A stretch of DNA of 64,000 nucleotides from Tubulanus polymorphus (GCF_964204645.1 NC_134033.1:11677155-11741154); one strand, 5' to 3'; counted from the first letter of the stretch, positions 10,924 through 23,800 are shown. Notes: generated by a model from the sequence alone, not told the origin. Program-made: numbers and translations.

Positions 10924-11234
10924 TGAACCTCTGTTTCACAGGTTTTAGAACTTGCAGGATTCGAAATAAAGCTTGACATTATCGGAATACAGCTGTTATA
11001 TAATATATGTATGAAGGAAACATTTAGAACGAAACGATATTTGATATTCATTTCGATGAAACTTATTCCCGTGTTGAAGATTTCAATTTCCGACTTCGTG
11101 TCATCGACACTTACTAAAATAAGACGTAAGATTCCTTTACAAGGGAAGCGAACTTCGCCTGGGATGATTAAACAAATCGATTAACTTTGTTGGCCTGTAG
11201 TTCGCGAATAATTTGGAAGATAGAGCTCACATTT

Positions 11235-14200
11235 TTACCCTAAATCGACGTTTAAGGCGTATCGTCGATACTTGTTTCGTTTTTTCAGTCTTGTCGTAAA
11301 TTCTGTACCAGTCGCAAGATCGTATTGAGTGGCGTATTTCCCGTATCTGATATATTCGAAGGCCGTGTATCCTGGTGGTTTTTCGCTGCGTGATAGATCG
11401 AAAGTTAAAACTTTCGACCTACGGACTGTTGTGAATATACCCAGGAAATCTCTTTTCTTGACTGCAATGCGCTGATCTACCGGTACATCAACCTGTTACA
11501 ATGAGTAAATTCATTTGCTATGATAAGGTCTATTTCAAACACATCGTGGTCGTGAAGTCACGTATATTACTAATCAGGCTCAATTACTTCATTCAATGAA
11601 TGTCTCAAAACAAGTGAATACACAGACCTATGATAGATATCATCAGTTTATCCCGATCTTAATGATTGGTTCAAAAGACTGCCGTGTCAACGCATATTTA
11701 GTCGGAAGCCGAGCTAAATAGATTGAAATTAACAATAAACAAGCTTACCGAAACGTCTCCTCTTTTCGCGCCGCTCAGAACCTGGAACCCGATAAGTTTG
11801 AAAGTGTGGCTACCAGTTTTTCTGAAAACTGCGCCGTTCACTTCCTTGCCGTTGCCCGTCGAATAGTAGTTCCAACGAATAATGGAGGAATCACACGATA
11901 TTTTGTAATCGAGAAGAACTACTAATGAACCCATGTGTTTCCAACTGCCTTTAGTCATGCTCTTTCCTCCAACTTTTACATTACACGTTGTTGGTGGTGG
12001 TGTCGGTGCAGGTGTCGGTGCAGGTGTTAGTGGTGTGGTCGTTGGCGCTTGTGGTGAGGTCGTTGACGATTGTGGTGTGGTTTCTGACGATTGAGGTGCT
12101 GTCGTTGACGATTGCCGTGTGGTCTCTGACGATAGAGGTGCTGTCGTTGACGATTGAGGTGTGGTCTCTGACGATTGTGGTGTGGTCTCTGACGATTGAG
12201 GTGTGGTCTCTGACGATTGAGGAGTGGTCTCTGACGATTGTGGTGTGGTCTCTGACGATTGTGGTGTGGTCTCTGACGATTGAGGTGTGGTCTCTGACGA
12301 TTGTGGTGTGGTCTCTGACGATTGAGGTGTGGTCTCTGACGATTGAGGAGTGGTCTCTGACGATTGTGGTGTGGTCTCTGACGATTGTGGTGTGGTCTCT
12401 GACGATTGTGGTGTGGTCTCTGACGATTGTGGTGTGGTCGTTGACGATTGGGGTGTGGTAGCCGTTGCATCTATCGCTAAGCCAACGAAAAATACAGAAT
12501 ACAATTCAATTAGTCTGAGTGTGTTGCACTGACGTCACGGCCAGTGGCTAGAGCTGTATTGTATCATTAAATGTACTTCGTTTAGCCGCTTGTGCTTGGT
12601 GTCAAATACGGAAACTGCGTAAACGCTCTACCCATAATAGAAAATAGTCACACGATTGTAGATGACGGGTAGTTTGAATAAGATACAAAATACATGCGTT
12701 TGAAATTCCATGTCCACTACATTCGGTGGTTCAGGTTCAGATTTAGTGAAAATACATGACTTCTCGTGGCCCAGGTTGACTTTCTTACCGAATTTGCAGA
12801 GTGGTCCCGAGAATGAATCAGTGCAGGCGCAGTCGGTTTCTCCTAACTCGTTCTTAGAGCACGTTCCTCCATTCTGACATGGATTCGGGTCACACGGGTC
12901 ACCGACTGAAATGAGAAATGCAGAACGCTATCATAACTCAGAGACTCGCCATATGCGATTTACGATTATTAACATGCGATATTTTAGACCCGATATCACT
13001 TACCTATTTCACAGAGATCCCCTGAGAAATTAGGAGGGCAGTCACACACAGGTTTACCATCAACAGAGTAACATTCACCACCGTTTGAACAGTTCGTATT
13101 GGCGCAAATATCTACAACAAATTGTAAATCACTGCAAGAATTGATTCTTCATGAATTTGATTGGAAATTAGCACAGAGCTGAAATGATAGTGAAATAACG
13201 GTTCAACCTACCGCAATCAGCCACCGGGATGCATCTCGACGCGGTGTAAATAAAACCGGCATCGCATTCACATCCGGCAGAGTTTGGTAAATCACAATTT
13301 GCTGCATCGACGGTTCGTTGTTCACATGTCGGTTGACAACCGGACATTTTTCTGTTAAAGGCACTGTTCTCGGGACAATTCGGTACTAAAACAAAGGTAT
13401 GTCAGCGCTGCTCCATGATTGTGCATTATATACAGTGCTAATTAAAAGGGATTCCAGTTTTCATTTTGGTTTTTAATTTATCTATATAGGCTACATAACA
13501 TAATTTCTCTTACGGCACAAATCCGCCGTTCTCCACGCGGTCACTGTATGTCCAGCCTCTTCGCATTCAGTTTCAGCCTCAGAAAGTGACGAACAAATGG
13601 TTTCCATATCACCTCTCATCGCCGCTCCGTCAAATACACAGTTGTCAAAAGTCGTGGTTACAGTGGTATCATTAGCACCGATACATTCACCGAATGGACC
13701 GTCAGCTTTATTCAACAGACCGCAGAAATTATCAGCACCGTATTTCGTCTTATCGGCTTCCGTTAGTACGAATGGCTCACTTGAAACAGACGAAAATATC
13801 AACTTCATTGGAAAATACATGCGGCAACTTAACAAGATACTAGATCAGAATTATAGTCAATATAAACATGAAATCTAAAACAGCATGTACACGGTACGAA
13901 ATGCAAGATGATCAAATAGAAATTTCCGTTAAATAACCTTCGACAAAATTCACATCAGGCGCGTGGGATTTGAATTATGATCGTAGACGTTGAGTGAATG
14001 TGGTTTCTTTTGCCCCTGATGTATTTTGACGTATTTGTTCTAGTGTTTGTTTATACTTACGCTGGAGCTTGTCGCTTACGTCTTCCGGCCCTCGCTCCGC
14101 AACTGTAACAAGATTCAATAAAATCGATCATTAAACAAAATGATTTACTTCACCTATTCTGGAAATGTTTCTCTGTATCTCAGAAATAATATTGTATACA

Positions 14201-17200
14201 TTTTTGATATCCGAATTTGGCCTCGAGTGACAGAAATCTGGAAAGATCGGTGTAATAGTACTACTAAGCCAGTGTTCAATACGTGAGGCTAATTCTAGGT
14301 GTTCAACTCATCCATTCAAGAACGTAGGTGTTAGGTACGGAAATACGATTAACTTACCTTCCCGGCACGACGCACTGGTTATCAGTGCCACGTAAGCAAC
14401 TCGCCGTCATCGGGTTGTCGTCAGGATAAAGTCCATTACAATTTCCACATAACCCGGTCAATCTACCGCCCAAATTGTTTGAACCTGATCTTCCACCGTA
14501 TCTTACATAGGCTCTGTACCCGCGGTAGAACTGCACTAAAACTCGACACTCCGACAGCAGCACGCTATAGCTTCCATAACATTTCGTGATCTTCATACCC
14601 GGGAGTGTGACGCAGCCGCATTGACGAACTCCGTTTATCTAAATGAAGGAATGACGACGATTAGTAGCCATTATACAAGACCAGATGTACATAGAGGAAA
14701 AAACTAGAAATACTGCAGCAAGTTCTGCAGATGTCACTTAAGATTTGACTCCAAAACATTGGAAAATCGTCAGTTTCTAATTAGAATAAAACCGAGAATT
14801 GAAGGATCGTTATAGCACCTTTACTTGCAATCGAAAAGCAAAATTTCATCAACAGAAAACTATGACTATTTGTTGTAAATTATAGATAGTAATAAAACCT
14901 CAAAAGTTCCTCAAGACCGATTGCAGAATATACATATATATCTTACCCAAAGATATTGGTGATTGAACTGAAGTTTGTATCCGTTGTATTCAACAATCGC
15001 ATATTTGACGTAAGCAATACGATAATACGGAAGGTTGCGGGAAGATATACGATATTTACAGGTTCCGTCAGCGTAACCGGCGTGCTCCGACAAAATATAT
15101 TCACAAGAAGAGCCTTGGAAACTGAATGGACGCCGATCCAACGATTTGTAATGAGGATCGCCGTAAACCGAACAGACACTATTGCACGGTCGTATAATAG
15201 GCACTGAAATAGAAAGACAATATTGTTTCATTTAGATTGGAAAGTGCTTTTAGGTTTATGAAACAATTTGGCTATGAAGTTCCAACATCCAGCCTCGGAA
15301 TAATTAGAGTCCTTAACTATTTATAAGTGAATGTTGATAATCAGCCCTTTCAACTTTTTACTAACCTTCGCAGCGATAGCCTCGAAATCGGGTTGGGCAC
15401 TGGCACACTGGTTGATCATTAACCGCTTGACAGATTCCATCATTTTTGCACGGATTTGGACTGCACGGGTTCACTGTAATTGTGGTGATGTTTAAGGTCA
15501 GTATTTGATAGTTTGATACGTACTACTTGAAGGTGAACATAAAGTTGTGCTTACCACAAATCGATGCGCAGGTACGAGACCTCCTATCAGTGGACACGGT
15601 ACACGTTTGTCGAGGTGGACACGGATTCTTAACGCATGGATCGGGTGGAAGAGTCACTGGTTGCATCACCGCTGTCGAAAGAAAATGTTTTCAAAATTTG
15701 TTCAGGTGGTTTTAGTGCATCCATGTCAAAAATGGAAAGTGCACTATTTACAAATAATGTACATTAGTGAACGACAATTAAGTATTTTCAAAGTAGAAAA
15801 GTGACAGTCTGTTTGTTGCTTACCATTCCGAAACAAGCCCGAACATGATTTAGTCATACACCTACCTTGAGTGCATGTCGTCCCGGTCCATTCAATGGTA
15901 CACGTGCATTCAGGAACTCTCTGCCTATTCCATGCGCACGTACCCCCATTTTGACAATAGTTTAAACAAGTTCCTGCAAACATTATTTAAATAGCCATTT
16001 TTACAATTAATCGTGTTTGGATAATTGAACAGTAATGGTTAAGAAACTTCAAATTGCTTCGCGGAGGTACAAAATAATTTCATGCTTTAGATACTTTAGT
16101 CATATCTATTTGCGTGTTTTTGAAGCATCTATCCACAATATTTTTTGATTCAGGCAATTGCCTCTTCTTTTGGAAAATTTGGTAAAAACATTGATGGCCA
16201 ATGTAATTGCCTACTTAAATCTACATACTGAACTCGCATATCGATCCTGTATAACCAGGAAAACATTCACAAGCAATTTGCTGGCCTCTTATGACTTCAC
16301 ATCCATTTTCACAATTCCCTTTGAACTCGCAAACTCGTGGTTTCACCGCTGTCGAAAGAAAATGTTTACAAAATTTATGCAAGTGGTTTTAGTGCGTCCA
16401 TCGGATAAAGTTAAAAGTGTGTACTATTTACAAGATATACATTAAAGGTGGGTCCGCTAGACTTTTCGAGTCCCATGGCCACAACTTTTCCAAAGGGAAA
16501 TTTCACGCGAGGGAAACAGTACAAATAGTACAAATGAGCAAAAAATGCACTGAATTCATTGTGTGTCAGTGCCTTCGTTGACCAAAATGGCAAACGTGCT
16601 CTCGACGAAAAAGCTAGGCGTTTTCGAAAAAATTAACGACAATTAAACATTTTCAAACTAGAGAGGTGACAATTCTGTTTGTCACTTACCATTCCGCAAC
16701 GAACACGAACGTGATTTACAAAAAATCCAATATTTGTCGTTAGTATGGTGTAGCCAAGGCCTATTCTACCGTAATTCTAATACGAGTCCATCAAATCCCC
16801 GAGAAAAACTTAGGGTTGCAGAGAGTATATGCAGTCAGTAATACACATACCTTGAGTGCATGTCGTCCCAGTCCATTCACTGGTACATGAGCATTCAGGA
16901 ACTCTCTTGTTATTCCATGCGCACGTACCCCCATTTTGACAATAGTTTAAACAAGTTTCTGCAAAAATTATTCAAAAAGCAGATTTAGCAATTAATCATT
17001 GGATAATTGAACAGTAAGGGTTAAGAACATTCAAATAGCGTTGCGGGGGAACAACACAAGTTTATTCTTTAGATACATTAGTCATATCTATTTGCACAAT
17101 ATTTTTTGATTTAGGAAATTCCCTCTTCTTTTGGAATATCTTGTAAAGATCGTTGATGGCCTTTCCTTCTTAACTATACATACTGTACTCGCATATCGAT

Positions 17201-17816
17201 CCTGTATAACCAGGAAAACATTCACAAGCAATTTGCTGGCCTTGTATGACTTCACAACCATTTTCACAATTGCCTTTGAACTTGCAATCTGGAGCTGCTA
17301 CGAAAATACATTTACATATCGTTATCATTTAATGTATCATCCGTTCAACCATTTATCTTATAAAATGTATACTAACCGCTCATTGCGCATGTCACAGCAA
17401 AACACAGAATAATGAAAACGTAACCTGCAATAATAAAGATGTTTTCCAATAAAGCATTGCCGTGCTGGGATCGAAACCTGATTGCATCGAGATGGGACAC
17501 ACGGCTCTAACGGGCACACCCAATCAGATTTTATATTTGAGAAGTTATTTCTAACCGTTTTATCGTGAAATATCATATTCGAATATCCTATGGGATAACT
17601 TGGTGATCGTTCAGTCTGTCATCGGGTTCCAATGTTACAAACAAAATAACCCGATGCGAGAACCGATGATATATTCACATCATTATCTATCCTAGCAAAA
17701 CACTTCGAACTATCTTTTAGTTCGAACTGCAAAGCCATATATTCGATGAAAGAGATTATTCCGAATACGGATTTCTTCGTCGTTCCTGTTACATAACTGA
17801 ACTTACCTAACATCAT
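11235..17816 (-). CDS. Gene 2: secreted EGF-VWD-C8-TIL mucin-like protein, medium linker
   Basis: Seventeen exons, 5' to 3': 17816-17807, 17424-17377, 17297-17184, 16958-16851, 16348-16229, 15973-15866, 15671-15555, 15473-15366, 15203-14947, 14638-14358, 14102-14061, 13779-13514, 13385-13212, 13111-13004, 12905-12789, 12476-11749, 11492-11235. Joined length is 2964 nt (987 aa). Signal peptide MMLGYVFIILCFAVTCAMS. Two EGF pairs precede a single small Cys module; then EGF, VWD, the exon encoding GARAGRRKRQAPA, C8, TIL and two EGFs. A Thr/Ser/Pro linker of TTPQSSE heptads (about 160 aa with its Pro-rich tail) leads into the C-terminal domain ending YRRYALNVDLG. The exon 16229-16348 uses an acceptor (TTTCGACAG) like that of the Cys-module exon, so the second EGF pair looks like a recombination product. 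All phases match. Confidence 0.87.
12049..12460 (-). repeat. 21-bp coding VNTR (TTPQSSE heptads) in gene 2
   Basis: About 20 tandem 21-bp units encode Thr-Thr-Pro-Gln-Ser-Ser-Glu/Thr on the minus strand. Many potential O-glycosylation sites make it mucin-like. The repeat is free of stops in several frames, which creates long shadow ORFs. Confidence 0.9.
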
Positions 17817-17875
17817 GTTGGCCGATTCAGTCGTCTGTGGTTTCTATGCTATAAGCATAGTGAGATATTTGGTCA

Positions 17876-17883
17876 TATTTAAA
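17876..17883 (-). promoter_or_regulatory. TATA-like element of gene 2
   Basis: TTTAAATA on the minus strand, 60 bases upstream of the ATG at 17816, matching the element upstream of the paralogues. Confidence 0.55.
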
Positions 17884-18232
17884 GGGACATTACTTACGTG
17901 AGGCACGCCTTCTAATTGGTTATGCAGTAAATTGAGTATCCTTCAAATCTAATAAAATTCTCCGAAGTGCTTCGAACAAGGTCGAATAAATCGTACAGGA
18001 TCTACAATCACAAGCACATGTTACGAGATCGAAGATTTATTAATCTCTTTTTACAATTGTAATTGAAAATCGTGAGTATCACTTCCATTTAATATATTGA
18101 ATGTAAATTAGAATTCTCGTCTTCCAGACTTGTTGAGGATTGTGTCGATAAATTGATTTCAATTTCAATTCAGTTTGAAACACAAACTCCGTATATCTTT
18201 CATGCATTAGAGCGCCTTCGTTATGAACTCAA

Positions 18233-18402
18233 TAGTTTTAGGTTCCTCTTGTCTTTCAAAGTCGGTATTGCCGCAATGATAACACGTGACGCAGTCATTT
18301 CAACGCGATACAAATATAAACGAGTTTTTAGTTTTGCTGATTTGCAACGACTGATTCATCGTTGGCTAAAGCTTAATCAATCGCTGATCTATCTTCGATG
18401 GC
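18233..18402. promoter_or_regulatory. 170-bp conserved noncoding block upstream of gene 2
   Basis: Identical base for base to 38529-38698 (upstream of gene 4), whereas the sequence on both sides has clearly diverged. Also present at 49186-49355 and 59605-59774. It lies 417 bases upstream of the gene 2 ATG. It contains an E box (CACGTG) directly followed by the partial palindrome TGACGCAGTCA, a plausible bZIP/Maf-type site. A plus-strand frame runs through it, but the single change in the fourth copy creates a stop, arguing against coding. It could be an enhancer or a recently converted tract. Confidence 0.6.
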
Positions 18403-18841
18403 TTTTAGATTGATAAAAATCGTTTCTCATGTATGTACATATATTCATATCATGAAGCGAATTGTCCAATAATACCCTCTTACCGAAGTGATACGTATGT
18501 CGACCGCTTGAAAATTAAATATATTTCGTTCAGATAAGGTTGGTAATGTTTAGTTAATCAAACAGCTGGATGTTGAAAGGAGAAACTAATGAAATGAAAA
18601 ATATTTCATTTGAATAAGATATTAATATTTCAATCGCTTTTAAACTTGAATATTGATATATGCGATATTACGAGGCGTATGTTTGACAGTGAATGTAAGT
18701 GAAATGCGGAGATGAGAGAAAGCCCGATCCCAACCGACCTACTCTGTTGATCTGACTGAATAGTATACAAATCATAAGAAAAATAATAAGCCATTCGATA
18801 GGGTTAGGGTTTTGTTTATAGGAATTTCATTTATTTGACAA

Positions 18842-19075
18842 CTATGACTGGTATATTCCCGACAAAATCATGTACGATACGAAATTATGTACGGCTGGGT
18901 CGAAATTCTTTGCTAAGTTGTTCGCCATCCTATCTTTAATCCAGTCTACGAATTGAATGACATCGGTGAAGACGCCCGGGCTTCTAGCTTGAGCACATCC
19001 GTATCCCCATGACACGATTCCATTGAGTTGATAACGTCCGTTCACTTCGCAGACGAACGGTCCACCGCTGTCACC
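18842..19075 (-). CDS. Last exon of a chymotrypsin-fold (S1) serine protease
   Basis: Opens after a CAG acceptor with [19 protein letters not shown], then [33 protein letters not shown] and a short tail to a TAG at 18842-18844. It carries the catalytic Ser in GDSGGP, the substrate-pocket strand VSWGYGCA and the final helix of S1 proteases. I found no His or Asp exons in the following 1.7 kb. The gene may be a fragment like its truncated copies at 10612, 29264, 39112, 49767 and 60179, or its upstream exons may be too diverged to see. The exon itself has no disabling change. Confidence 0.7.
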   Translation of the reverse strand, partial: GDSGGPFVCEVNGRYQLNGIVSWGYGCAQARSPGVFTDVIQFVDWIKDRMANNLAKNFDPAVHNFVSYMILSGIYQS

Positions 19076-20535
19076 CTGTCAGTTACAAATACACAAACAA
19101 ATACGTTGTAATCTACTAAATGCAGCGAGGGTACAGTTAGTTTTATCGACTGCATAAATTCTAAGCCAATGGACGAATGTGAACAAAGATTTGTTCATCT
19201 GCCATATTATTTCATGAAATTATCAGACAGTGAGATCAGAATATGTTTTCCCCTGCTGAGAAGTGAGTGCTATTCTATACGGCAATTGAGGACCCGTTAC
19301 GAACACCTGACTGTGTGAATTCAGTCTGCCATACCTAATTTGACATAGGATTAATATATGGCCAGGCGTGAATAATTGTTGATTTGATCGTAGATTAATA
19401 CATTGATTGAATTCTAGTGTTGCCTGTGACCCTACCATACATAAATCGTGATGGTCACTCTTGAAGTGATCGCATAGGAGTCGGACAACCCCGTAATAAT
19501 AACGAATGGCACGAATGCACTTTCAGTCGTTATCTGTCAAGAATCGTGGCCTCCAAGACCTTTTTCTAATAACTTGGTTCACGGGAACAGCATCGAGGAA
19601 AAGTAAAAAAAAAAACGTTTTTTTATGCCATATTCCCGTCCGTAAATTCAGTGAAAAAATCAGGAAAAAAAATTCTCCTCCTCCGCTGAATGAGAATCCT
19701 GGTTTGAATGATGAATAAATTGAAAACGTAAGGTTCGTTTTTGATCGCAGTGTGCAGAACTAGAAATTTCAAAGAATCTTTTGTTTGGGCATATGAATAT
19801 TGCCCTATCGACAGTTTCCTCTTCCTTCAAAACGTGATTAAATCTCACTGAGGGAATTTAATTTCCTCCTCCGAAATGATATTTCAATATGTCTACAAAA
19901 CTATTAAAAAGGCCCTTTGTCGTACCCAGCCCAAATCATGTACTGAGTAATCCTGTCCCTGATTTCTTTTCAATCTCTGGACTTGTCAATGTGAACGGAA
20001 CAGGAAGCAGAAAACCCGTTATCGCTGCTATTTCGCAGTTGTATTTTGTTGTTATGTTTCCATCACTGTCGGTCAAATAGACAAGATCGACTCTCAAACT
20101 TCTCTTCGATAATCCTAACTGTTATAATTGTTCCTAAATCCCTCGCATTGCTTTTTTCTTCTGGCTTTTGCGTTGCCCCGAATATCTCTTAACCTATAAA
20201 TCTAATCGCCTACCTCAAACGTGTGTATTATTCTATGCAAATGAAACCATACGGCATCAGGGGGGGGGGCATTATTTATTCCTCAATTACTTCCGCAAGT
20301 TAATAATATTGCAGAATATTTGGATTGGGAACGCCATAAGATAAGATAATTTTCAGCACGCTTTGAATTGTGTCATAAATAGAGTATATATTGCAACGCA
20401 TTACTTTTGTGTCTCGCGCGCGATACCAGTAATTTCCTTCGGTTTCTAGATGTGGGTCGTCAATAGTTTGATATCAAACGAGGAATAGAACAATCGAAAA
20501 CACAGGACAAGAAACAATATTGGCAGAAACAGAAT
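19076..20535. other. Intergenic region between genes 2 and 3
   Basis: No supported gene. A segment at about 20000-20090 (containing AAAACCCGTTATCGCTGCTA) recurs at about 41500-41580 and 52175-52255, marking shared ancestry of the spacers. A run of G lies near 20260. A minus-strand frame at 19223-19438 was not recognisable. Confidence 0.45.
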
Positions 20536-20818
20536 TTTATTGGTGATTTGAACCTCGGGTAAATGATTCTTAAATCTTGCAGGATTCGAAATAAAGTTTA
20601 ACGTTATCAGAATACAGCTTAAATTCCCGTGTTGAAGATTTCAATTTTCTACTTCGTGTCACCGACACTTACTAAATGAGAAAGGAGATTCCTTTACAAT
20701 AAAGGCAAATAATATATATATACACTTCGTCTGGGATGATTCAGACAAATCGATTAACTTTGACCGATCGTTTGCGGATAGATTTGTTGGATTCCTTGAA
20801 GATGAACAGCTCACCTGT

Positions 20819-23800
20819 TTACCCCAAGTCGACGTTAAAGGCGTATCGTCGATACTTGCGTGTCTTAGTTTTTGTCCTCAGTTCTGTACCAGCGACAAGA
20901 TTGTATTTAGTGGCGTATTTCCCGTATCTGATATATTCGAAGGCCGTGTACCCTGGTGGTTTCTTGTTGACTGATAGATCATAAGTTAAAACCTTCGAAT
21001 TATCGACTGTTGTGAATACACCCAGGAAATCTCCTTTCTTGACTGCAATGCGCTGATCTACCGGTACATCAACCTGTTACAATGAGTAAATTCATCTGCT
21101 ATGATAAAGTTTAATTCAAACACATCGTGACCGTGAAGTCCGTGACCGGGTATTACTTATTTAATCACCATGATAGATATGATCAGTCTCTCTCGATTTT
21201 AATGATTGGTTCAAAAAACTGAGAGCTGAGAAAACTGTCGTGTCAACGCATATTTAGGTGAAATGGACTAGAATTAAAAAGAACAAACAAAATTACCGAA
21301 ACGTTTCCTGTTTTCGCGCCGCTTAGAACCTGGAACCCGATAATTTTGAAAGTGTGGCTACCAGTTTTTCTGAAAACTGCGCCGTTCACATCCCTGCCGT
21401 TGCCGGTCGAATAGTAGTTCCAACGAATAATGGACGAATCACACGGTATTTTGTTATCGAGAAGAACCACTAATGAGTTCTTGTGTTTCCGACTGCCTCT
21501 AGTCATGCTCTTTCCTCCAACTTTTACATTACACGTTGATGGTGGTGGTGTCGGTGCAGGTGTCGGTGCAGGTGTTGGTGGTGTGGTCGTTGACGCTTTT
21601 GGTGTGGTCGTTGAAGCATGTGGTGTGGTCGTTGAAGCATGTGGTGTGGTCGTTGAAGCATGTGGTGTGGTCGTTGACGATGGTGGTGTGGTCGTTGACG
21701 ATGGTGGCGTGGTCGTTGACGATTGTGGCGTGGTCGTTGACGATTGCGGCGTGGTCGTTGACGATTGCGGCGTGGTCGTTGACGCTTGTGGTGTGGTCGT
21801 TGACGCTTTTGGTGTGGTCGTTGAAGCATGTGGTGTGGTCGTTGAAGCATGTGGTGTGGTCGTTGACGATGGTGGTGTGGTCGTTGACGATTGTGGCGTG
21901 GTCGTTGACGATGGTGGTGTGGTCGTTGACGATTGTGGCGTGGTCGTTGACGATTGCGGCGTGGTCGATGACGCTTGTGGTGAGGTCGTTGACGATTGCG
22001 GTGTGGTCGTTGACGATTGTGGTGAGGTCGTTGAGGGTTGTGGTGTGGTCGTTGACGATTGTGGTGAGGTCGTTGACGATTGTGGTGAGGTCGTTGACGA
22101 TTGTGGTGTGGTCGTTAACGATTGTGGTGAGGTCGTTGACGATTGTGGTGTGGTCGTTGACGCTTGTGGTGAGGTCGTAGACGATTGTGGTGTGGTCGTT
22201 GACGCTTGTGGTGAGGTCGTTGACGATTGTGGTGAGGTCGTTGACGATTGTGGTGTGGTCGTTAACGATTGTGGTGAGGTCGTTGACGATGGTGGTTTGG
22301 TCGTTGACGCTTGTGGTGAGGTCGTTGACGATTGTGGTGAGGTCGTTGACGATTGTGGTGAGGTCGTTGACGATTGTGGTGTGGTCGTTGACGCTTGTGG
22401 TGAGGTCGATGACGGTTGTGGTGTGGTCGTTGACGATGGTGGTGAGGTCGTTGACGCTTTTAATGAGGTCGTTGACGATTGTGGTGTGGTCGTTGACGCC
22501 TTTGGCGTGGTCGTTGACGATGGTGGTGTGGTTGTTGACAATTGTGGTGTGGTCGTTGAGGATTGTGGTGTCTTAGCCGATGCATCCATCGCTAACCCAA
22601 CGAAAACAATAGAATTAAATTCAATTGACAAATTTTTTTTATCAATAACAAATTTTGTGATCATCAATGATGGTGGTGTGGTCGCTAACGCTTGAGGTTT
22701 GGTCTCAAACAATTGAGGTGTGGTCTCTGACGATTGTGGTGTGGTCGTTGACGATTGTTGTGTGGTCGTTGATGATTGTGGTGTGGAAGTTGACGATTGT
22801 GGAGTAGTCATTGGCGATTGTGGAGTGGTCGTTGACGATTGTGGTGTGGTCGTTGTTGATTGGGGTGTGGTCCTTGACGATTGGGGTGTGGTCGTTGACG
22901 ATTGTGGTGAGGTCGTTGACGATGGTGGTGTGGTCTTTGAGGATTGCGGCGTGGTCCTTGACGATTCGGGTGTGGTCGTTGACGATTGGGGTGTGGTCGT
23001 TGACGATTGTGGTGTAGTCGTTGACGATTGTGGCGTGGTCGTTGACGATTGTGGCGTGGTCGTTGACGATTGTGGTGTAGTCGTTGACGATTGGGGTGTG
23101 GTCGTTGACGATTGTGGTGTAGTCGTTGACGATTGTGGCGTGGTCCTTGACGATTGGGGTGTGGTCGTTGACGATTGTGGTGTAGTCGTTGACGATTGTG
23201 GTGTGGTTGTTGACGATTGTGGTGTGGTCTCTGACGATTTTGGTGTGGTCGTTGACGATTGGGGTGTGGTCGTTGACGATTGTGGTGTGGTCTCTGATGA
23301 TTGCGGTGTGGTAGTTGACGATTGTGGCGTGGTCGTTGACGATTGTGGTGTAGTCGTTGACGATTTTGGTGTGGTCTCTGATGATTGTGGAGTAGTCGTT
23401 GACGATTTTGGTGTGGTAGCCGTTGCATCTATCGCTAAGACAACGAAAAATACAGAATATAATTCAATTAGTCTCAATGAGTGTTTTGCACTGACGTCAC
23501 GGCCCGTGGCTGCAGCTGTAAGTTATTATTAAATGTACTTCATTTAGCCGCTTGTGCTTGGTGTCAAATGCGGATACTGCGACATCTCACGCAAGATCTA
23601 CCCAAGACAGACAACAGTCAAACGATGGAAGATGACGGGTAGTTTGAATTAGATATTAAAATTCATGCGTTCGAAATTCCCTACATTCAATGGTTCAGAA
23701 AAGACTTAGACAAAATACATGACTTCTCGTGGCCAACGATGACTTTCTTACCGAATTTGCAGATCGGTCCAGAGAATGAATCGGTGCAGGCGCAGTCGGC

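Noticed and set aside
12477-12504. Apparent signal peptide (MYSVFFVGLA) in front of the gene 2 Thr/Ser repeat, suggesting a separate mucin gene
   Set aside because: This is intron sequence: a pyrimidine-rich tract ending TTAG, with the acceptor at 12476/12477. The phase matches the preceding EGF exon in all paralogues. The same applies near 23435 and 32496.
18153-18413. Peptide reading through the 170-bp conserved block
   Set aside because: The only substitution in the fourth copy (near 59683) creates a stop in this frame, and the flanking frame is not conserved, so coding is unlikely.
19223-19438. Possible upstream protease exon on the minus strand
   Set aside because: It lacks any S1 protease landmark (IVGG, AHC, DIAL) and has no splice phase that fits the exon at 18842-19075.
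21430-22695. Long plus-strand open frame of Val-Val-Val-Asp-Asp-Cys-Gly repeats opposite the gene 3 linker
   Set aside because: It is the antisense reading of a 21-bp repeat that lacks stops in several frames. It has no start context, splice structure or homology; the minus-strand Thr/Ser/Pro frame fits the paralogues.
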